A stretch of 64,000 nt of DNA, from the NCBI RefSeq assembly GCF_001011035.1, contig NZ_CP011492.1:5997001-6061000 (forward strand). The letters run 5' to 3'. Position numbers and translations under genes: made by a program. The DNA comes from Streptomyces sp. CNQ-509 (GTDB lineage: Bacteria > Actinomycetota > Actinomycetes > Streptomycetales > Streptomycetaceae). Positions 25,124 to 33,725 of the stretch are shown here, piece after piece; the stretch's first letter is position 1, and each line of letters starts with the position of its first letter. The notes below the pieces were generated by a model. The model had not been told where the DNA came from. It saw only the letters and a program-made list of their open reading frames with translations, and ran no database searches.

Positions 25124-25153
25124 CGGGCTGCCCGCCGCCACGAAAGCAGCCCG
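25124..25153 (+). promoter_or_regulatory. Hairpin enclosing the thiB ribosome site (riboswitch expression platform)
   Basis: CGGGCTG (25124-25130) can pair with CAGCCCG (25147-25153), which ends directly at the thiB ATG (25154). The GAAAG ribosome site at 25142-25146 lies in the loop. This fits translational control by the riboswitch. Confidence 0.55.
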
Positions 25154-26212
25154 ATGAAGCGCATCGTCACCACCGCCCTGGCCGCGTCCCTCGCCCTGGG
25201 CCTGGCCGCCTGCGGCTCGGACTCCGGCGACGGATCCGGGTCCGGCGCGGGCGACAAGAGCGTCACCCTCGTCACCCACGACTCCTTCGCCGTCTCCGAC
25301 GGCGTCCTGAAGGCGTTCGAGAAGCAGTCCGGGTACACGGTCGACATCCTCAAGGGCAAGGACGCCGGCTCCGCCGTCAACCAGGCCGTCCTGTCCAAGG
25401 ACAACCCCCAGGGCGACGTCTTCTTCGGCATCGACAACACGCTGCTCTCCCGCGGCCTCGACAACGGCATCTTCACGCCGTACGAGGCGAAGGGGCTCGA
25501 CCGCATACCCGGGGAACTCCAGCTCGACGCGGACGAACACCGCGTCACCCCCGTCGACTACGGCGACGTCTGCGTCAACTACGACCGCGCGTACTTCGAG
25601 GAGAAGAACCTCGACCCGCCGCAGACCTTCGACGACCTCGCCGACCCCCGCTACAAGGACCTCCTCGTCACCGAGAACGCCGCCACCTCCTCCCCGGGCC
25701 TCGCCTTCCTCCTCGCCACCGCCGACGAGTACGGCGAGGAGGGCTGGGAGGACTACTGGGGCAAGCTGCGGGAGAACGGCGTCGAGGTCGTCGACGGCTG
25801 GGAGCAGGCGTACTACGAACGCTTCTCCGGCGCCGGCAAGGGCGACAAGCCGCTCGTCGTCTCGTACGCCTCCAGCCCGCCCGTGCTCGACATGGAGTCC
25901 CGGCCGGAGGAGGCCACCACCGGGGTGTCCACCGGCACCTGCTTCCGCCAGATCGAGTTCGCCGGGCTGCTCGCCAACGCCGGCAACGCCGAAGGCGGCA
26001 AGGCCCTCATCGACTTCCTCATCGGCGAGCGGTTCCAGCAGGACATGCCGCTGAACATGTTCGTCCACCCCGTGCGCGAGGACACCGCGCTGCCCGAGGT
26101 CTTCACCCGCTACGGCGAGGAGATCGCCGACCCCCACACCCTCGACCCGGCGACCGTCGACGACAACCGGGAGCAGTGGATCAAGACGTGGACCTCGCTG
26201 GTCGTGAAGTGA
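25154..26212 (+). CDS. thiB: Thiamine ABC transporter substrate-binding lipoprotein
   Basis: 352 residues from the ATG at 25154. A lipoprotein signal peptide ends in LGLAAC, with Cys near residue 21, then a Gly/Ser/Asp linker. VTLVTHDSFAVSDGVLKAFEKQSGYTVDI and the VDYGDVCVNYDRAYF segment match the ThiB/TbpA periplasmic-binding family. It captures thiamine, its phosphates or a related compound outside the membrane. The upstream TPP riboswitch supports thiamine as ligand. The last four bases overlap thiP (GTGA). Confidence 0.92.
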   Translation: MKRIVTTALAASLALGLAACGSDSGDGSGSGAGDKSVTLVTHDSFAVSDGVLKAFEKQSGYTVDILKGKDAGSAVNQAVLSKDNPQGDVFFGIDNTLLSRGLDNGIFTPYEAKGLDRIPGELQLDADEHRVTPVDYGDVCVNYDRAYFEEKNLDPPQTFDDLADPRYKDLLVTENAATSSPGLAFLLATADEYGEEGWEDYWGKLRENGVEVVDGWEQAYYERFSGAGKGDKPLVVSYASSPPVLDMESRPEEATTGVSTGTCFRQIEFAGLLANAGNAEGGKALIDFLIGERFQQDMPLNMFVHPVREDTALPEVFTRYGEEIADPHTLDPATVDDNREQWIKTWTSLVVK

Positions 26213-27933
26213 CCCGGACCGCGGGCCGCGGCAAGACGGACACGGGACCGGGTACGGGTACGCCGACGGGACCGGCGCCGGGCGCGGGCCGCCGCCGGAT
26301 ACGCGGGGCGGCCGGGCGGCTCGCGCTCATGGCCGTACCCGCCGCGTTCCTCGGCGTCTTCTTCGCCTACCCCGTGAGCGCCATCGTCGCCCGCGGCCTG
26401 CGCGAGGGCGGCCGCTGGCAGTTCGGCCGCATCCCCGACGTCCTCGGCGACCCCGACATCCTCGGCGTCCTCTGGTTCACCCTCTGGCAGGCCGCCGCCT
26501 CCACCGGGCTCACCCTCGTCCTCGCGCTGCCCGCCGCCTACGTCTTCGCCCGCTTCGACTTCCCCGGCAAGCAACTGCTGCGCGCCCTGGTCACCGTGCC
26601 GTTCGTGATGCCCACCGTCGTCGTCGGCTCCGCCTTCCTCGCGCTCACCGGCCGCGGCGGCGTCCTCGACGGCTGGTGGGGCATACGGCTGGACACCACC
26701 GTGTGGGCCATCCTCCTCGCCCACGTCTTCTTCAACTTCGCCGTCGTCGTACGCACCGTCGGCGGCCTGTGGGCCCAGCTCGACCCGCGCCAGGAAGAAG
26801 CCGCCCGCGTCCTCGGCGCCGGCCGCCTCGCCGCCTGGCGGCACGTCACCCTGCCCGCGCTCGGTCCCGCCGTCGCCGCCGCGGCCCTCATGGTCTTCCT
26901 CTTCACCTTCACCTCCTTCGGCGTCATCCAGATCCTCGGCGGCCCCGCCTACGCCACCCTCGAAGTCGAGATCTACCGCCAGACCGCCGACTTCCTCGAC
27001 CTGCCCACCGCCGCGGTCCTCTCGCTCCTCCAGCTCGCCGCCGTCGCCGCCGTCCTGGCCGTGCACGCCTGGACCGTACGCCGCCGGGAGACCGCGCTGC
27101 GCCTCGTCGCCCCCGAGACCACCGCCCGACGCCCCCGCGGCGCCGGCGAACGCGCCCTCCTCGGCGGCGTCGTCGCCGTCGTCGCCGTGCTCCTCCTCGC
27201 GCCGCTCGCCGTCCTCGTCGAACGCTCCTTCGCCACCCCCGGCGGCCACGGCCTCGGCTTCTACCGCGCGCTCCAGGAGAGCGACGGCACGTTCGCGGTC
27301 CCGCCGCTGGAAGCCGTCGGCAACTCCCTCGCCTACGCCGCCGTCGCCACCGTCATCGCCGTCGTCGTCGGCGGCCTCGCCGCGGCCGCCGTCACCCGCC
27401 GCGCCGGGCCCCTCGTCCGCGGCTTCGACGCGCTGCTCATGCTGCCGCTGGGCACCTCCGCCGTCACCGTCGGCTTCGGCTTCCTCATCGCCCTCGACAG
27501 CCCGCCGCTCGACCTCAGGTCCTCCTGGATCCTCGTGCCAATTGCGCAGGCGCTGGTCGGCGTCCCCTTCGTCGTACGGATCATGCTGCCCGTGCTGCGC
27601 GCCGTCGACGACCGGCTGCGGGAGGCCGCCGCCGTGCTCGGGGCGTCACCGCTGCGGGCCTGGCGGGAGGTCGACCTGCCGCTGGTGCGGCGGGCGGTGC
27701 TCGTCGCCGCCGGCTTCGCGTTCGCGGTCTCCCTCGGCGAGTTCGGGGCGACCGTCTTCATCGCCGGGCCCGACCGGCCGACGCTGCCGGTCGCCGTCGC
27801 GCGGCTCCTCGGGCGGGCCGGGGAGACCAACTACGGGCAGGCGATGGCGCTGAGCACCATCCTCATGGCGGTGTGCGCGGCCTCGCTGCTGCTGCTGGAA
27901 CGGGTCCGCAAGAACCAGGCGGGAGAGTTCTGA
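26209..27933 (+). CDS. thiP: Thiamine ABC transporter permease, duplicated type
   Basis: 574 residues from the GTG at 26209, which overlaps the thiB stop. It contains two permease halves, each with about six membrane segments. EAA-like loops are visible in both: EEAARVLGAGRLAAWRHVTLP (about 200) and REAAAVLGASPLRAWREVDLP (about 470). ThiP forms the channel as a single-chain permease with two ThiQ subunits. A Thr/Gly/Pro-rich N-terminal tail of about 30 residues is cytoplasmic. The stop overlaps thiQ by 1 nt (TGATG). Confidence 0.92.
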   Translation: MTRTAGRGKTDTGPGTGTPTGPAPGAGRRRIRGAAGRLALMAVPAAFLGVFFAYPVSAIVARGLREGGRWQFGRIPDVLGDPDILGVLWFTLWQAAASTGLTLVLALPAAYVFARFDFPGKQLLRALVTVPFVMPTVVVGSAFLALTGRGGVLDGWWGIRLDTTVWAILLAHVFFNFAVVVRTVGGLWAQLDPRQEEAARVLGAGRLAAWRHVTLPALGPAVAAAALMVFLFTFTSFGVIQILGGPAYATLEVEIYRQTADFLDLPTAAVLSLLQLAAVAAVLAVHAWTVRRRETALRLVAPETTARRPRGAGERALLGGVVAVVAVLLLAPLAVLVERSFATPGGHGLGFYRALQESDGTFAVPPLEAVGNSLAYAAVATVIAVVVGGLAAAAVTRRAGPLVRGFDALLMLPLGTSAVTVGFGFLIALDSPPLDLRSSWILVPIAQALVGVPFVVRIMLPVLRAVDDRLREAAAVLGASPLRAWREVDLPLVRRAVLVAAGFAFAVSLGEFGATVFIAGPDRPTLPVAVARLLGRAGETNYGQAMALSTILMAVCAASLLLLERVRKNQAGEF

Positions 27934-28952
27934 TGCTCGTACTCGACGACGTCACCGTGCGCTACGGCGCCCGCGCCGCGGTCGACGGGATCGCCCTCGA
28001 CGTCGCGGACCGCGAGATCGTCAGCGTCGTCGGGCCCAGCGGCAGCGGCAAGTCCACGCTGCTGCGGGCGGTGGCCGGGCTGCAGCCCGTCGCCGGCGGG
28101 CGTGTGCTGCTCGGCGGCCGGGACCTGGCCGGGGTGCCGGCGCACCGGCGGGGGGTGGGGCTGATGTTCCAGGACCAGCAGTTGTTCCCGCACCGGGACG
28201 TGGGCGGGAACGTGTCCTTCGGGCTGCGCATGCACGGGGCCCCGCGGGCGGCGGCCCGGGAGCGGGTGGCGGAACTGCTGTCGCTCGTCGGGCTGCCGGG
28301 GGCGCAGCGGCGGGCGGTGGGGGCGCTGTCGGGCGGGGAGCAGCAGCGGGTGGCGCTGGCGCGGGCGCTGGCGCCGTCGCCGGACCTGCTGATGCTGGAC
28401 GAGCCGCTGGGGCAGTTGGACCGGTCGCTGCGGGAGCGGCTGGTGGTGGAGCTGCGGCAGCTCTTCGGGCGGCTGGGCACGACGGTGCTGGCGGTCACGC
28501 ACGACCAGGGGGAGGCGTTCGCGCTCTCCGACCGGGTGGTGGTGATGCGGGAGGGGCGCGTGGCGCAGACCGGGACGCCGGTGGAGGTGTGGGAGCGGCC
28601 GGCGGACGAGTTCGTGGCGCGGTTCCTGGGGTTTGCGAACGTCGTACGGGGGACGGTGCGCGGATCGGCGGCGGAGACGCCGTGGGGGCGGGTGGGGGTG
28701 GCCGGCGCCGGGGTGTCGGGGGAGCACTCGCTGCTGGTACGGCCGGCGGGGGTACGGGTTCGCCCGGCGGGCACGGGGCTGGACTGCGCGGTGGTGGGGC
28801 GGACCTTCCGGGGGGACCACGTGCTGCTGACGCTGCGACCGGACACGGGACCGGAGCTGGAGTCGTCGGTGGCCCTGCGGGGTGCGCCGGAGGCGGGGGC
28901 ACGGGTGGGGGTGGAGTTCGACCCGTCGGAGGTGGTGGTACTCGGGGGGTGA
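27933..28952 (+). CDS. thiQ: Thiamine ABC transporter ATP-binding protein
   Basis: 339 residues. ABC motifs are complete: Walker A GPSGSGKST (about 34-42), Q-loop FQDQQLFPH, signature LSGGEQQRVALARAL (about 130-144), Walker B LLMLDEPLGQLD and H-loop AVTHDQGEA. A C-terminal TOBE-like domain (from about residue 240) is typical of importers in this subfamily. It energises thiamine uptake through ThiP. It is the last gene of the riboswitch-controlled operon, and a GC-rich repeat tract follows. Confidence 0.93.
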   Translation: MLVLDDVTVRYGARAAVDGIALDVADREIVSVVGPSGSGKSTLLRAVAGLQPVAGGRVLLGGRDLAGVPAHRRGVGLMFQDQQLFPHRDVGGNVSFGLRMHGAPRAAARERVAELLSLVGLPGAQRRAVGALSGGEQQRVALARALAPSPDLLMLDEPLGQLDRSLRERLVVELRQLFGRLGTTVLAVTHDQGEAFALSDRVVVMREGRVAQTGTPVEVWERPADEFVARFLGFANVVRGTVRGSAAETPWGRVGVAGAGVSGEHSLLVRPAGVRVRPAGTGLDCAVVGRTFRGDHVLLTLRPDTGPELESSVALRGAPEAGARVGVEFDPSEVVVLGG

Positions 28953-29269
28953 GGCGGGTACCGGTGCCCGGTGCGGGTGCCGGTGCCGGGGCCGGGGGTG
29001 GTTCCCCGACCCCGCCCCTTCCTGAAACTCAGGGGCTCCGCCCCCGAGCTTCCCGCGGGGCTGCGCCCCGGACCCCGGCAGGGCTGCGCCCTGGACCCCC
29101 GCGGGGCTGCGCCCTGGACCCCGGCAGGGCTGCGCCCGGACCCCCGTGGAACTGCGCCCCCCGAACCCCCGCAGGTTCCGCCCCGGCCACCCGGGGTGCG
29201 CCCGACCCTCGCGGGGCCGCCGCCCTCCCCGCCCGGGCTGTGCCCTTCGCCCCTCCGCCCACACTCTCG
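28953..29269. other. 317-bp gap between convergent thiQ and ABC permease genes
   Basis: No real gene. The gap is mostly the tandem GC-rich repeat (29031-29183), flanked by Pro-coding-like GC-rich DNA. It probably serves as a terminator region for both convergent operons. Confidence 0.5.
29031..29183. repeat. Degenerate tandem repeat, about 22-25 bp x 7
   Basis: Units start with GGGGCTGCGCCC or a close variant and end with GGACCCC plus a 2-4 bp linker. Each carries a short GGGGC...GCCCC self-complementary core, so the RNA would form a row of hairpins. About seven copies lie end to end between convergent genes. Confidence 0.75.
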
Positions 29270-30484
29270 CTACGGCGTTGCCAGGGCCGTCGTCGGGGAG
29301 AGGCGGCTGGCGTGGAGGGCGGGGTAGAGGCCCGCCAGGGCGCCTACGGTCAGGGTGGCCGCCAGGCCGCCGGCCAGGGTCCAGGCCGGGATCACCGGCG
29401 GCCAGGACTGCGACGCCGCGTACGAGGCCGTCACCCCCGCTCCCAGGAGTGCGCCCGCCGCGCCGCCCAGGGCCGACAGCAGCAGCGACTCCGCCAGGAA
29501 CTGCGTGCGGATGTGCCCGCGGGTGGCGCCCAGGGCGCGGCGCAGGCCGATCTCCGCGCGGCGTTCCAGCACCGAGATGACCATCGTGTTCGCCACCCCC
29601 ACGCCGCCCACCAGCAGCGCCACCGCGCCCACCCCCAGCAGCAGCCGCGTGAACGCCTCGCCCGCCGCGCGCTTCGCCGCCAGCGCGTCCGACGGGCGCG
29701 AGACCTCCACCTCGTTCGGCGCCGCCGGGTTCGCCGTCGCGCCCAGCACCGACCGGACCTCCTCCACGGCCGCGTCCGCCGACCTCGTGTAGACCGTCGT
29801 CGCCCGGCCGTCGAAGCCCAGCCGGTCCTTCGCCGCCCGCCACCCCACCAGCGCCCCGGTGTCCAGCTCCGGTGCCAGCGGCGCCGGCTCCAGGATCCCC
29901 ACCACCGTGAACCACTCGCCGCCCACCAGCACCCGCACCTCCGGTGCCGACCGGCCCACGCCCAGCCGCTCCGCCGCCGTCGCGCCCAGCACCACCGCCG
30001 GATAGCGCGCCGTCGCCGCGTTCAGCCAGGTGCCGGTGCGCAGCCGCGCGCCCGTCGCCTCCGGGAGGCCGGTGCGTGCCGCATACGCGGCCAGACCGCC
30101 CGTCTCCGCCTCCGGGATCCGGTCCGTGCGGTAGACGTGCGCGTCCGGGACCTGGCCGATCGCCGACACCGACGTCACCGGGCCGATCCTGGCCACCATG
30201 TCCTCCGCCCGCGCCGGCAGCTTCGCCTGCCCGCCGCTCATCGTCCGGCCCGGCGAGACCGTCAGCAGGTTCGTGCCCAGTGAGGCGAGCGTACGGTCCA
30301 GATCCGCCCGCGAACTCGACGAGATCCCCACCACCGCCACCATCGCCGCGATCCCGATCGCGATCCCCAGCGCCGACAGCACCGCCCGCAGCGGCCGCGT
30401 CCGCAGCCCCACGGCCCCGCCGCGCACCACGTCCCCCGGCCGGAGGACCGCGGGTGGCATCTCCTCAGCCGGCCTTCCCTTCAC
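29270..30484 (-). CDS. MacB/FtsX-type ABC transporter permease
   Basis: 404 residues. One membrane segment near the N-terminus (RPLRAVLSALGIAIGIAAMVAVVGISSSSR, about 30-58), a large extracellular domain (about 60-280), then three membrane segments (LLLGVGAVALLVGGVGVANTMVISV onward) match the MacB/LolC type. The GLRRALGATRGHIRTQFLAES coupling helix is typical. It works with the ATPase encoded just upstream (4-nt overlap). Such systems act as mechanotransmitters or exporters for antimicrobial peptides and lipoproteins. Substrate unknown. Confidence 0.9.
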   Translation of the reverse strand: MKGRPAEEMPPAVLRPGDVVRGGAVGLRTRPLRAVLSALGIAIGIAAMVAVVGISSSSRADLDRTLASLGTNLLTVSPGRTMSGGQAKLPARAEDMVARIGPVTSVSAIGQVPDAHVYRTDRIPEAETGGLAAYAARTGLPEATGARLRTGTWLNAATARYPAVVLGATAAERLGVGRSAPEVRVLVGGEWFTVVGILEPAPLAPELDTGALVGWRAAKDRLGFDGRATTVYTRSADAAVEEVRSVLGATANPAAPNEVEVSRPSDALAAKRAAGEAFTRLLLGVGAVALLVGGVGVANTMVISVLERRAEIGLRRALGATRGHIRTQFLAESLLLSALGGAAGALLGAGVTASYAASQSWPPVIPAWTLAGGLAATLTVGALAGLYPALHASRLSPTTALATP

Positions 30485-31152
30485 TTCGCCCTCGCCCCCT
30501 CCTGCTCCAGCCTGCCGTCCCGCAACCGCACCTGCCGCGGCAGCGACGCCGCCAGCTCCCGCTCGTGCGTGATCACCACCACCGTCGTCCCCGCCGCGTT
30601 CAGCTCCCGCAGCAGTTCCACCACCCCCGCGCCCGACGCCGTGTCCAGGGCCCCCGTCGGCTCGTCCGCCAGCAGCAGCGGCGGGTCGCCCGCCACCGCG
30701 CGGGCCACCGCGACGCGCTGCCGCTCGCCGCCCGACAGCTCGTGCGGCCGGTGCTCCATGCGGTGGGCCAGGCCCACCCGGTGCAGCACCCCCGCCGCGC
30801 GGCGGCGGCGCTCCGCCGGGCGCAGGCCGGTGTAGAGGAGGCCGTCGGCGACGTTGTCGAGGGCCGACGTGCCGCCCGCGAGGTGGAACTGCTGGAAGAC
30901 GAAGCCGATCCGGTGGGCACGCAGCGCGGACAGGCCGGCGTCGGACAGCGCGCCCACGTCGTACCCCGCGATCCGCACCTCGCCCGACGTGGGGCTCTCC
31001 AGGGTGCCCAGGACGTGGAGCATCGTCGACTTCCCCGACCCCGACGGGCCGGTGGCGGCGACGAGTTCGCCCGCGGCCACGCGCAGGGAGACCCCGGCGA
31101 GCGCGGTGACGCCGCCCGGGTAGGTCTTCGTCACGTTCGTCAGCTCGATCAC
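30481..31152 (-). CDS. MacB/LolD-type ABC transporter ATPase
   Basis: 223 residues with complete motifs: Walker A GPSGSGKST (about 37-45), FVFQQFHL, signature LSGGERQRVAVARAV, Walker B LLLADEPTGALD and H-loop VVITHERE. The length and the ADEPTGALD form place it in the MacB/LolD/FtsE class. It overlaps the adaptor gene upstream and the permease downstream by 4 nt each (ATGA), so the subunits are made in step. Confidence 0.93.
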   Translation of the reverse strand: MIELTNVTKTYPGGVTALAGVSLRVAAGELVAATGPSGSGKSTMLHVLGTLESPTSGEVRIAGYDVGALSDAGLSALRAHRIGFVFQQFHLAGGTSALDNVADGLLYTGLRPAERRRRAAGVLHRVGLAHRMEHRPHELSGGERQRVAVARAVAGDPPLLLADEPTGALDTASGAGVVELLRELNAAGTTVVVITHERELAASLPRQVRLRDGRLEQEGARAK

Positions 31153-32351
31153 CGCGGCATGCCCACCTTCGTGCCCGCCGTCAGGCCCTCGCCCGAGACC
31201 TCGACCCGGCCGCCGGCGAACAGGCCCGTCTCCACCGGTACGTACCGGGTGGTGCCGTCCGTCACCACCTCCACGCCGAAGCCGCCCTCCGCCAGTGCCA
31301 GCAGCGCCGCGACCGGCACCGTCAGCACGTTCTCGCGCCGGCCCGCGGTGAAGTCCACGTGCACGCCCGCCTCGTCGTACGCGGACGCCGCCTTTCGCGC
31401 CTCCGCGCCCTTGAGCCGGACGACGACCTCCACCACCGTCCGCGCCTCCTGCTCGCCGTCGGCCGGCCGCGTCCGTACGGACACCTCCGCGACCGTGCCG
31501 CGCACCGTCCGCCCGTCCGGCAGCTCCACGCCCACCTTCGCGCCCCGCCGCGCGAGCCGCCGGTCCGCGACGTCCAGTTCCGCGGTGACGGCCACGTCGG
31601 TGCCGGTGTACGTGAGGACGTCGGCGCCCGGTACGACGAGGTCGCCGCGCTGCGCGTCGACGCTCGCCACCACGACCGGGCCGGGCGCGAACACCACCTG
31701 CCCCGGCTCCACCCGGCCCGTCGCCCCGGCACCCAGGTCGTCCTGCCAGTCGCGGACGGCGGCGGCCGTGGCGCCGGAGTAGGCGTCGTCCACGGTGAAG
31801 CCGGTGTAGCCGAGGGCGCTCAGGTTGCGCTCGAGCTGCGCCACGTCCGTGCCCTCGGCGCCGGGCGCCAGCGTGCGGTACGCGGGCAGGTCCCCGTACA
31901 GCAGGGTCACCGGCTCGTCGTCCAGCTCGTACAGCGCCTCGCCGCGGGTCACCCGCGCGCCCGCGCGCGGCAGTTCCGTCAGCGTGCCGTCGGTGCGGGC
32001 GGCGGCGCCGGTGGCCGGGCCGTGGCCCAGCTCTGCGTCGGCGCTTCGGGTGTCGACCAGCGTGTCGCGGGTCACCTCGGCGGTGGCCGGGGGCAGTTCG
32101 CCGTCGGCGGCGCCGGCCGGGCCGCCGGTGCCGCCGAGGCCGAGCCCGGCCGCCGCGGCACCGCCCGTCGCGGCGAGGAACACCGCCCCGGCGGCCATCC
32201 GCCGCCGCCTGCGGCGGTGCCGGCCGCGGCGCGGCGGAGACGGATCCGCCCCGGGCAGGTCCGTGGCGGTCGGGTCCGCGGCCGGTTCGTCCGCCGCGGC
32301 CGGGCCCCCGGGGCCCGGCTCCCGCCGGGAGGCGGCGGGTTGCGCCGTCAT
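31149..32351 (-). CDS. Membrane-fusion adaptor with peptidoglycan-binding domain
   Basis: 400 residues from the ATG at 32351. A basic cytoplasmic tail (RRGRHRRRRRR) precedes one membrane segment (MAAGAVFLAATGGAAAAGLGLG, about 50-72). A PG_binding_1 domain lies near residues 160-210 (APGAEGTDVAQLERNLSALGY, AVRDWQDDLG), and HlyD-like beta-barrel strands follow (VVVASVDAQRGDLVVPGADVL, TVPVAALLALAEGG). It probably links the MacB-type pump to the cell wall. It overlaps both neighbours by 4 nt. Confidence 0.88.
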   Translation of the reverse strand: MTAQPAASRREPGPGGPAAADEPAADPTATDLPGADPSPPRRGRHRRRRRRMAAGAVFLAATGGAAAAGLGLGGTGGPAGAADGELPPATAEVTRDTLVDTRSADAELGHGPATGAAARTDGTLTELPRAGARVTRGEALYELDDEPVTLLYGDLPAYRTLAPGAEGTDVAQLERNLSALGYTGFTVDDAYSGATAAAVRDWQDDLGAGATGRVEPGQVVFAPGPVVVASVDAQRGDLVVPGADVLTYTGTDVAVTAELDVADRRLARRGAKVGVELPDGRTVRGTVAEVSVRTRPADGEQEARTVVEVVVRLKGAEARKAASAYDEAGVHVDFTAGRRENVLTVPVAALLALAEGGFGVEVVTDGTTRYVPVETGLFAGGRVEVSGEGLTAGTKVGMPR

Positions 32352-32896
32352 TCGCCCTCCACCTCGTTCGTGGAGCTCTCGCCCTCGCCCGCCGGCATCA
32401 GCTTCCTGCACGCCTTCGCCGCCCCGCCGTAGTCCGGGTCCTGCTGGATCGCGCCGTCCATCTGCAGCCCGCCGCCCGGCACCGGATCCGGGAAGTCCGC
32501 CACACCGTTGCTCCGCATGCAGCGCGCGTACGCGCGCAGCTTCTCCTCCAGCTCCTTGCTGATCGGGTCGTTCTTCGAGAGGGTCGCCGGGTCGTACTCC
32601 CGGCACGCCTCCATGGCGCGCTTCGCCTTCGCCGGTCCGACGCCGTCCATGTTCAGGTTCACGCCCTGCCCGGGCTCCGGGTCCTGGACGTCCACGCCGT
32701 TCTCCCGCAGGCACCGCGCGAACTGCAGCATCTGCTCGTCCATGTCGTCCGCGACCGGGTCCTTCCCGCCGCTCTTCTTCTCCTCGCCGCCCGCGGTCGC
32801 CACCGTCCCGTCGCCGCCGCCGGAGCCGCAGCCCGTGAGGGCCAGGGTGACCGCCAGCGGCAGGGCCGCGAGCGCGGTGCGCGTACGTCGTCGCAT
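32348..32896 (-). CDS. Lipoprotein with two ARCxRxNG repeats
   Basis: 182 residues. The signal peptide ends in a lipobox (LALTGCG, Cys near residue 22). Two similar units, LQFARCLRENGVDVQDPEPG (about 56-75) and RAYARCMRSNGVADFPDPVP (about 121-140), each carry a conserved Cys-Arg pair; a third Cys pattern (ACREYD, ACRKLMP) follows each. This two-repeat form is common in actinobacterial lipoproteins beside MacB-type operons. Function unknown; it may bind the exported molecule. First gene of the operon, divergent from the response regulator. Confidence 0.85.
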   Translation of the reverse strand: MRRRTRTALAALPLAVTLALTGCGSGGGDGTVATAGGEEKKSGGKDPVADDMDEQMLQFARCLRENGVDVQDPEPGQGVNLNMDGVGPAKAKRAMEACREYDPATLSKNDPISKELEEKLRAYARCMRSNGVADFPDPVPGGGLQMDGAIQQDPDYGGAAKACRKLMPAGEGESSTNEVEGE

Positions 32897-33068
32897 CGTC
32901 GTCTCCGCTCCTTCGGGGCGCGGGCGTCAGCCGCCCGCGCCGTACGGGCCGATGCAACGCGGTGGCGCGTTTCCCCGCCGTTTCCGCCGTACGCCCCCGT
33001 CTCCTCACGCCGAGGAAACGCGCCCTTCGGCACCATGAGCCTCCGAACCCAGCTACGGGAGGACGCCG

Positions 33069-33725
33069 ATGAGGGTGCTGGTCGCCGAAGACGAGCCGGT
33101 GCTCGCGGCCGCCGTCCGCGCATGGCTGCGCGCCGAGGCGCACGCCGTCGACGTCGCGTACGACGGCGCCGCCGCGCTGGAGCGCGCCGCCGTCCACGAC
33201 TACGACGTCGTCGTCCTCGACCGCGACCTCCCCGCCGTCCACGGCGACGACGTCTGCCGCCGCCTCGTCGCCGCCGGCTCCGCGGCGCGCGTGCTGATGC
33301 TCACCGCCTCCGCCGACGTCGCCGACCGCGTCGCGGGTCTCGGCCTCGGCGCCGACGACTACCTCACCAAGCCGTTCGCCTTCCCCGAACTCGCCGCCCG
33401 GGTCCACGCCCTCGGCCGCCGCGCCCGGCCCGCCGCGCCGCCCGTGCTGCGCCGCGCCGGGATCGCCCTGGACCAGGCCAGGCACGAGGTCGTACGCGAC
33501 GGGCGCTATGTGCCCCTGTCCCGCAAGGAGTTCGCCGTCCTCGCCGAACTGCTCCGCGCGGAAGGCGCCCCGGTCTCCGCGGAACTCCTGCTGGAGAAGG
33601 CGTGGGACGAGCACGCCGACCCCTTCACCGGCGCCGTCCGCCTCGCGGTGCTCAAGCTGCGCCGCAAGCTCGGCGAGCCGCCCGTCGTCGAGACCGTCAC
33701 CGGCGTCGGATACCGCATCCCATGA
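33069..33725 (+). CDS. OmpR/PhoB-family response regulator
   Basis: 218 residues. The receiver domain has its phosphorylation site at Asp51 (VVVLDRDLPA), acidic pair AEDEP near residue 7, and Lys in YLTKPF (about 101). The C-terminal winged helix shows YVPLSRKEFAVLAELL and VRLAVLKLRRKLG followed by ETVTGVGYRIP. The ATG follows a GGGAGGA ribosome site. It overlaps the kinase gene by 4 nt and is divergent from the four-gene efflux operon, its likely target. Confidence 0.93.
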   Translation: MRVLVAEDEPVLAAAVRAWLRAEAHAVDVAYDGAAALERAAVHDYDVVVLDRDLPAVHGDDVCRRLVAAGSAARVLMLTASADVADRVAGLGLGADDYLTKPFAFPELAARVHALGRRARPAAPPVLRRAGIALDQARHEVVRDGRYVPLSRKEFAVLAELLRAEGAPVSAELLLEKAWDEHADPFTGAVRLAVLKLRRKLGEPPVVETVTGVGYRIP

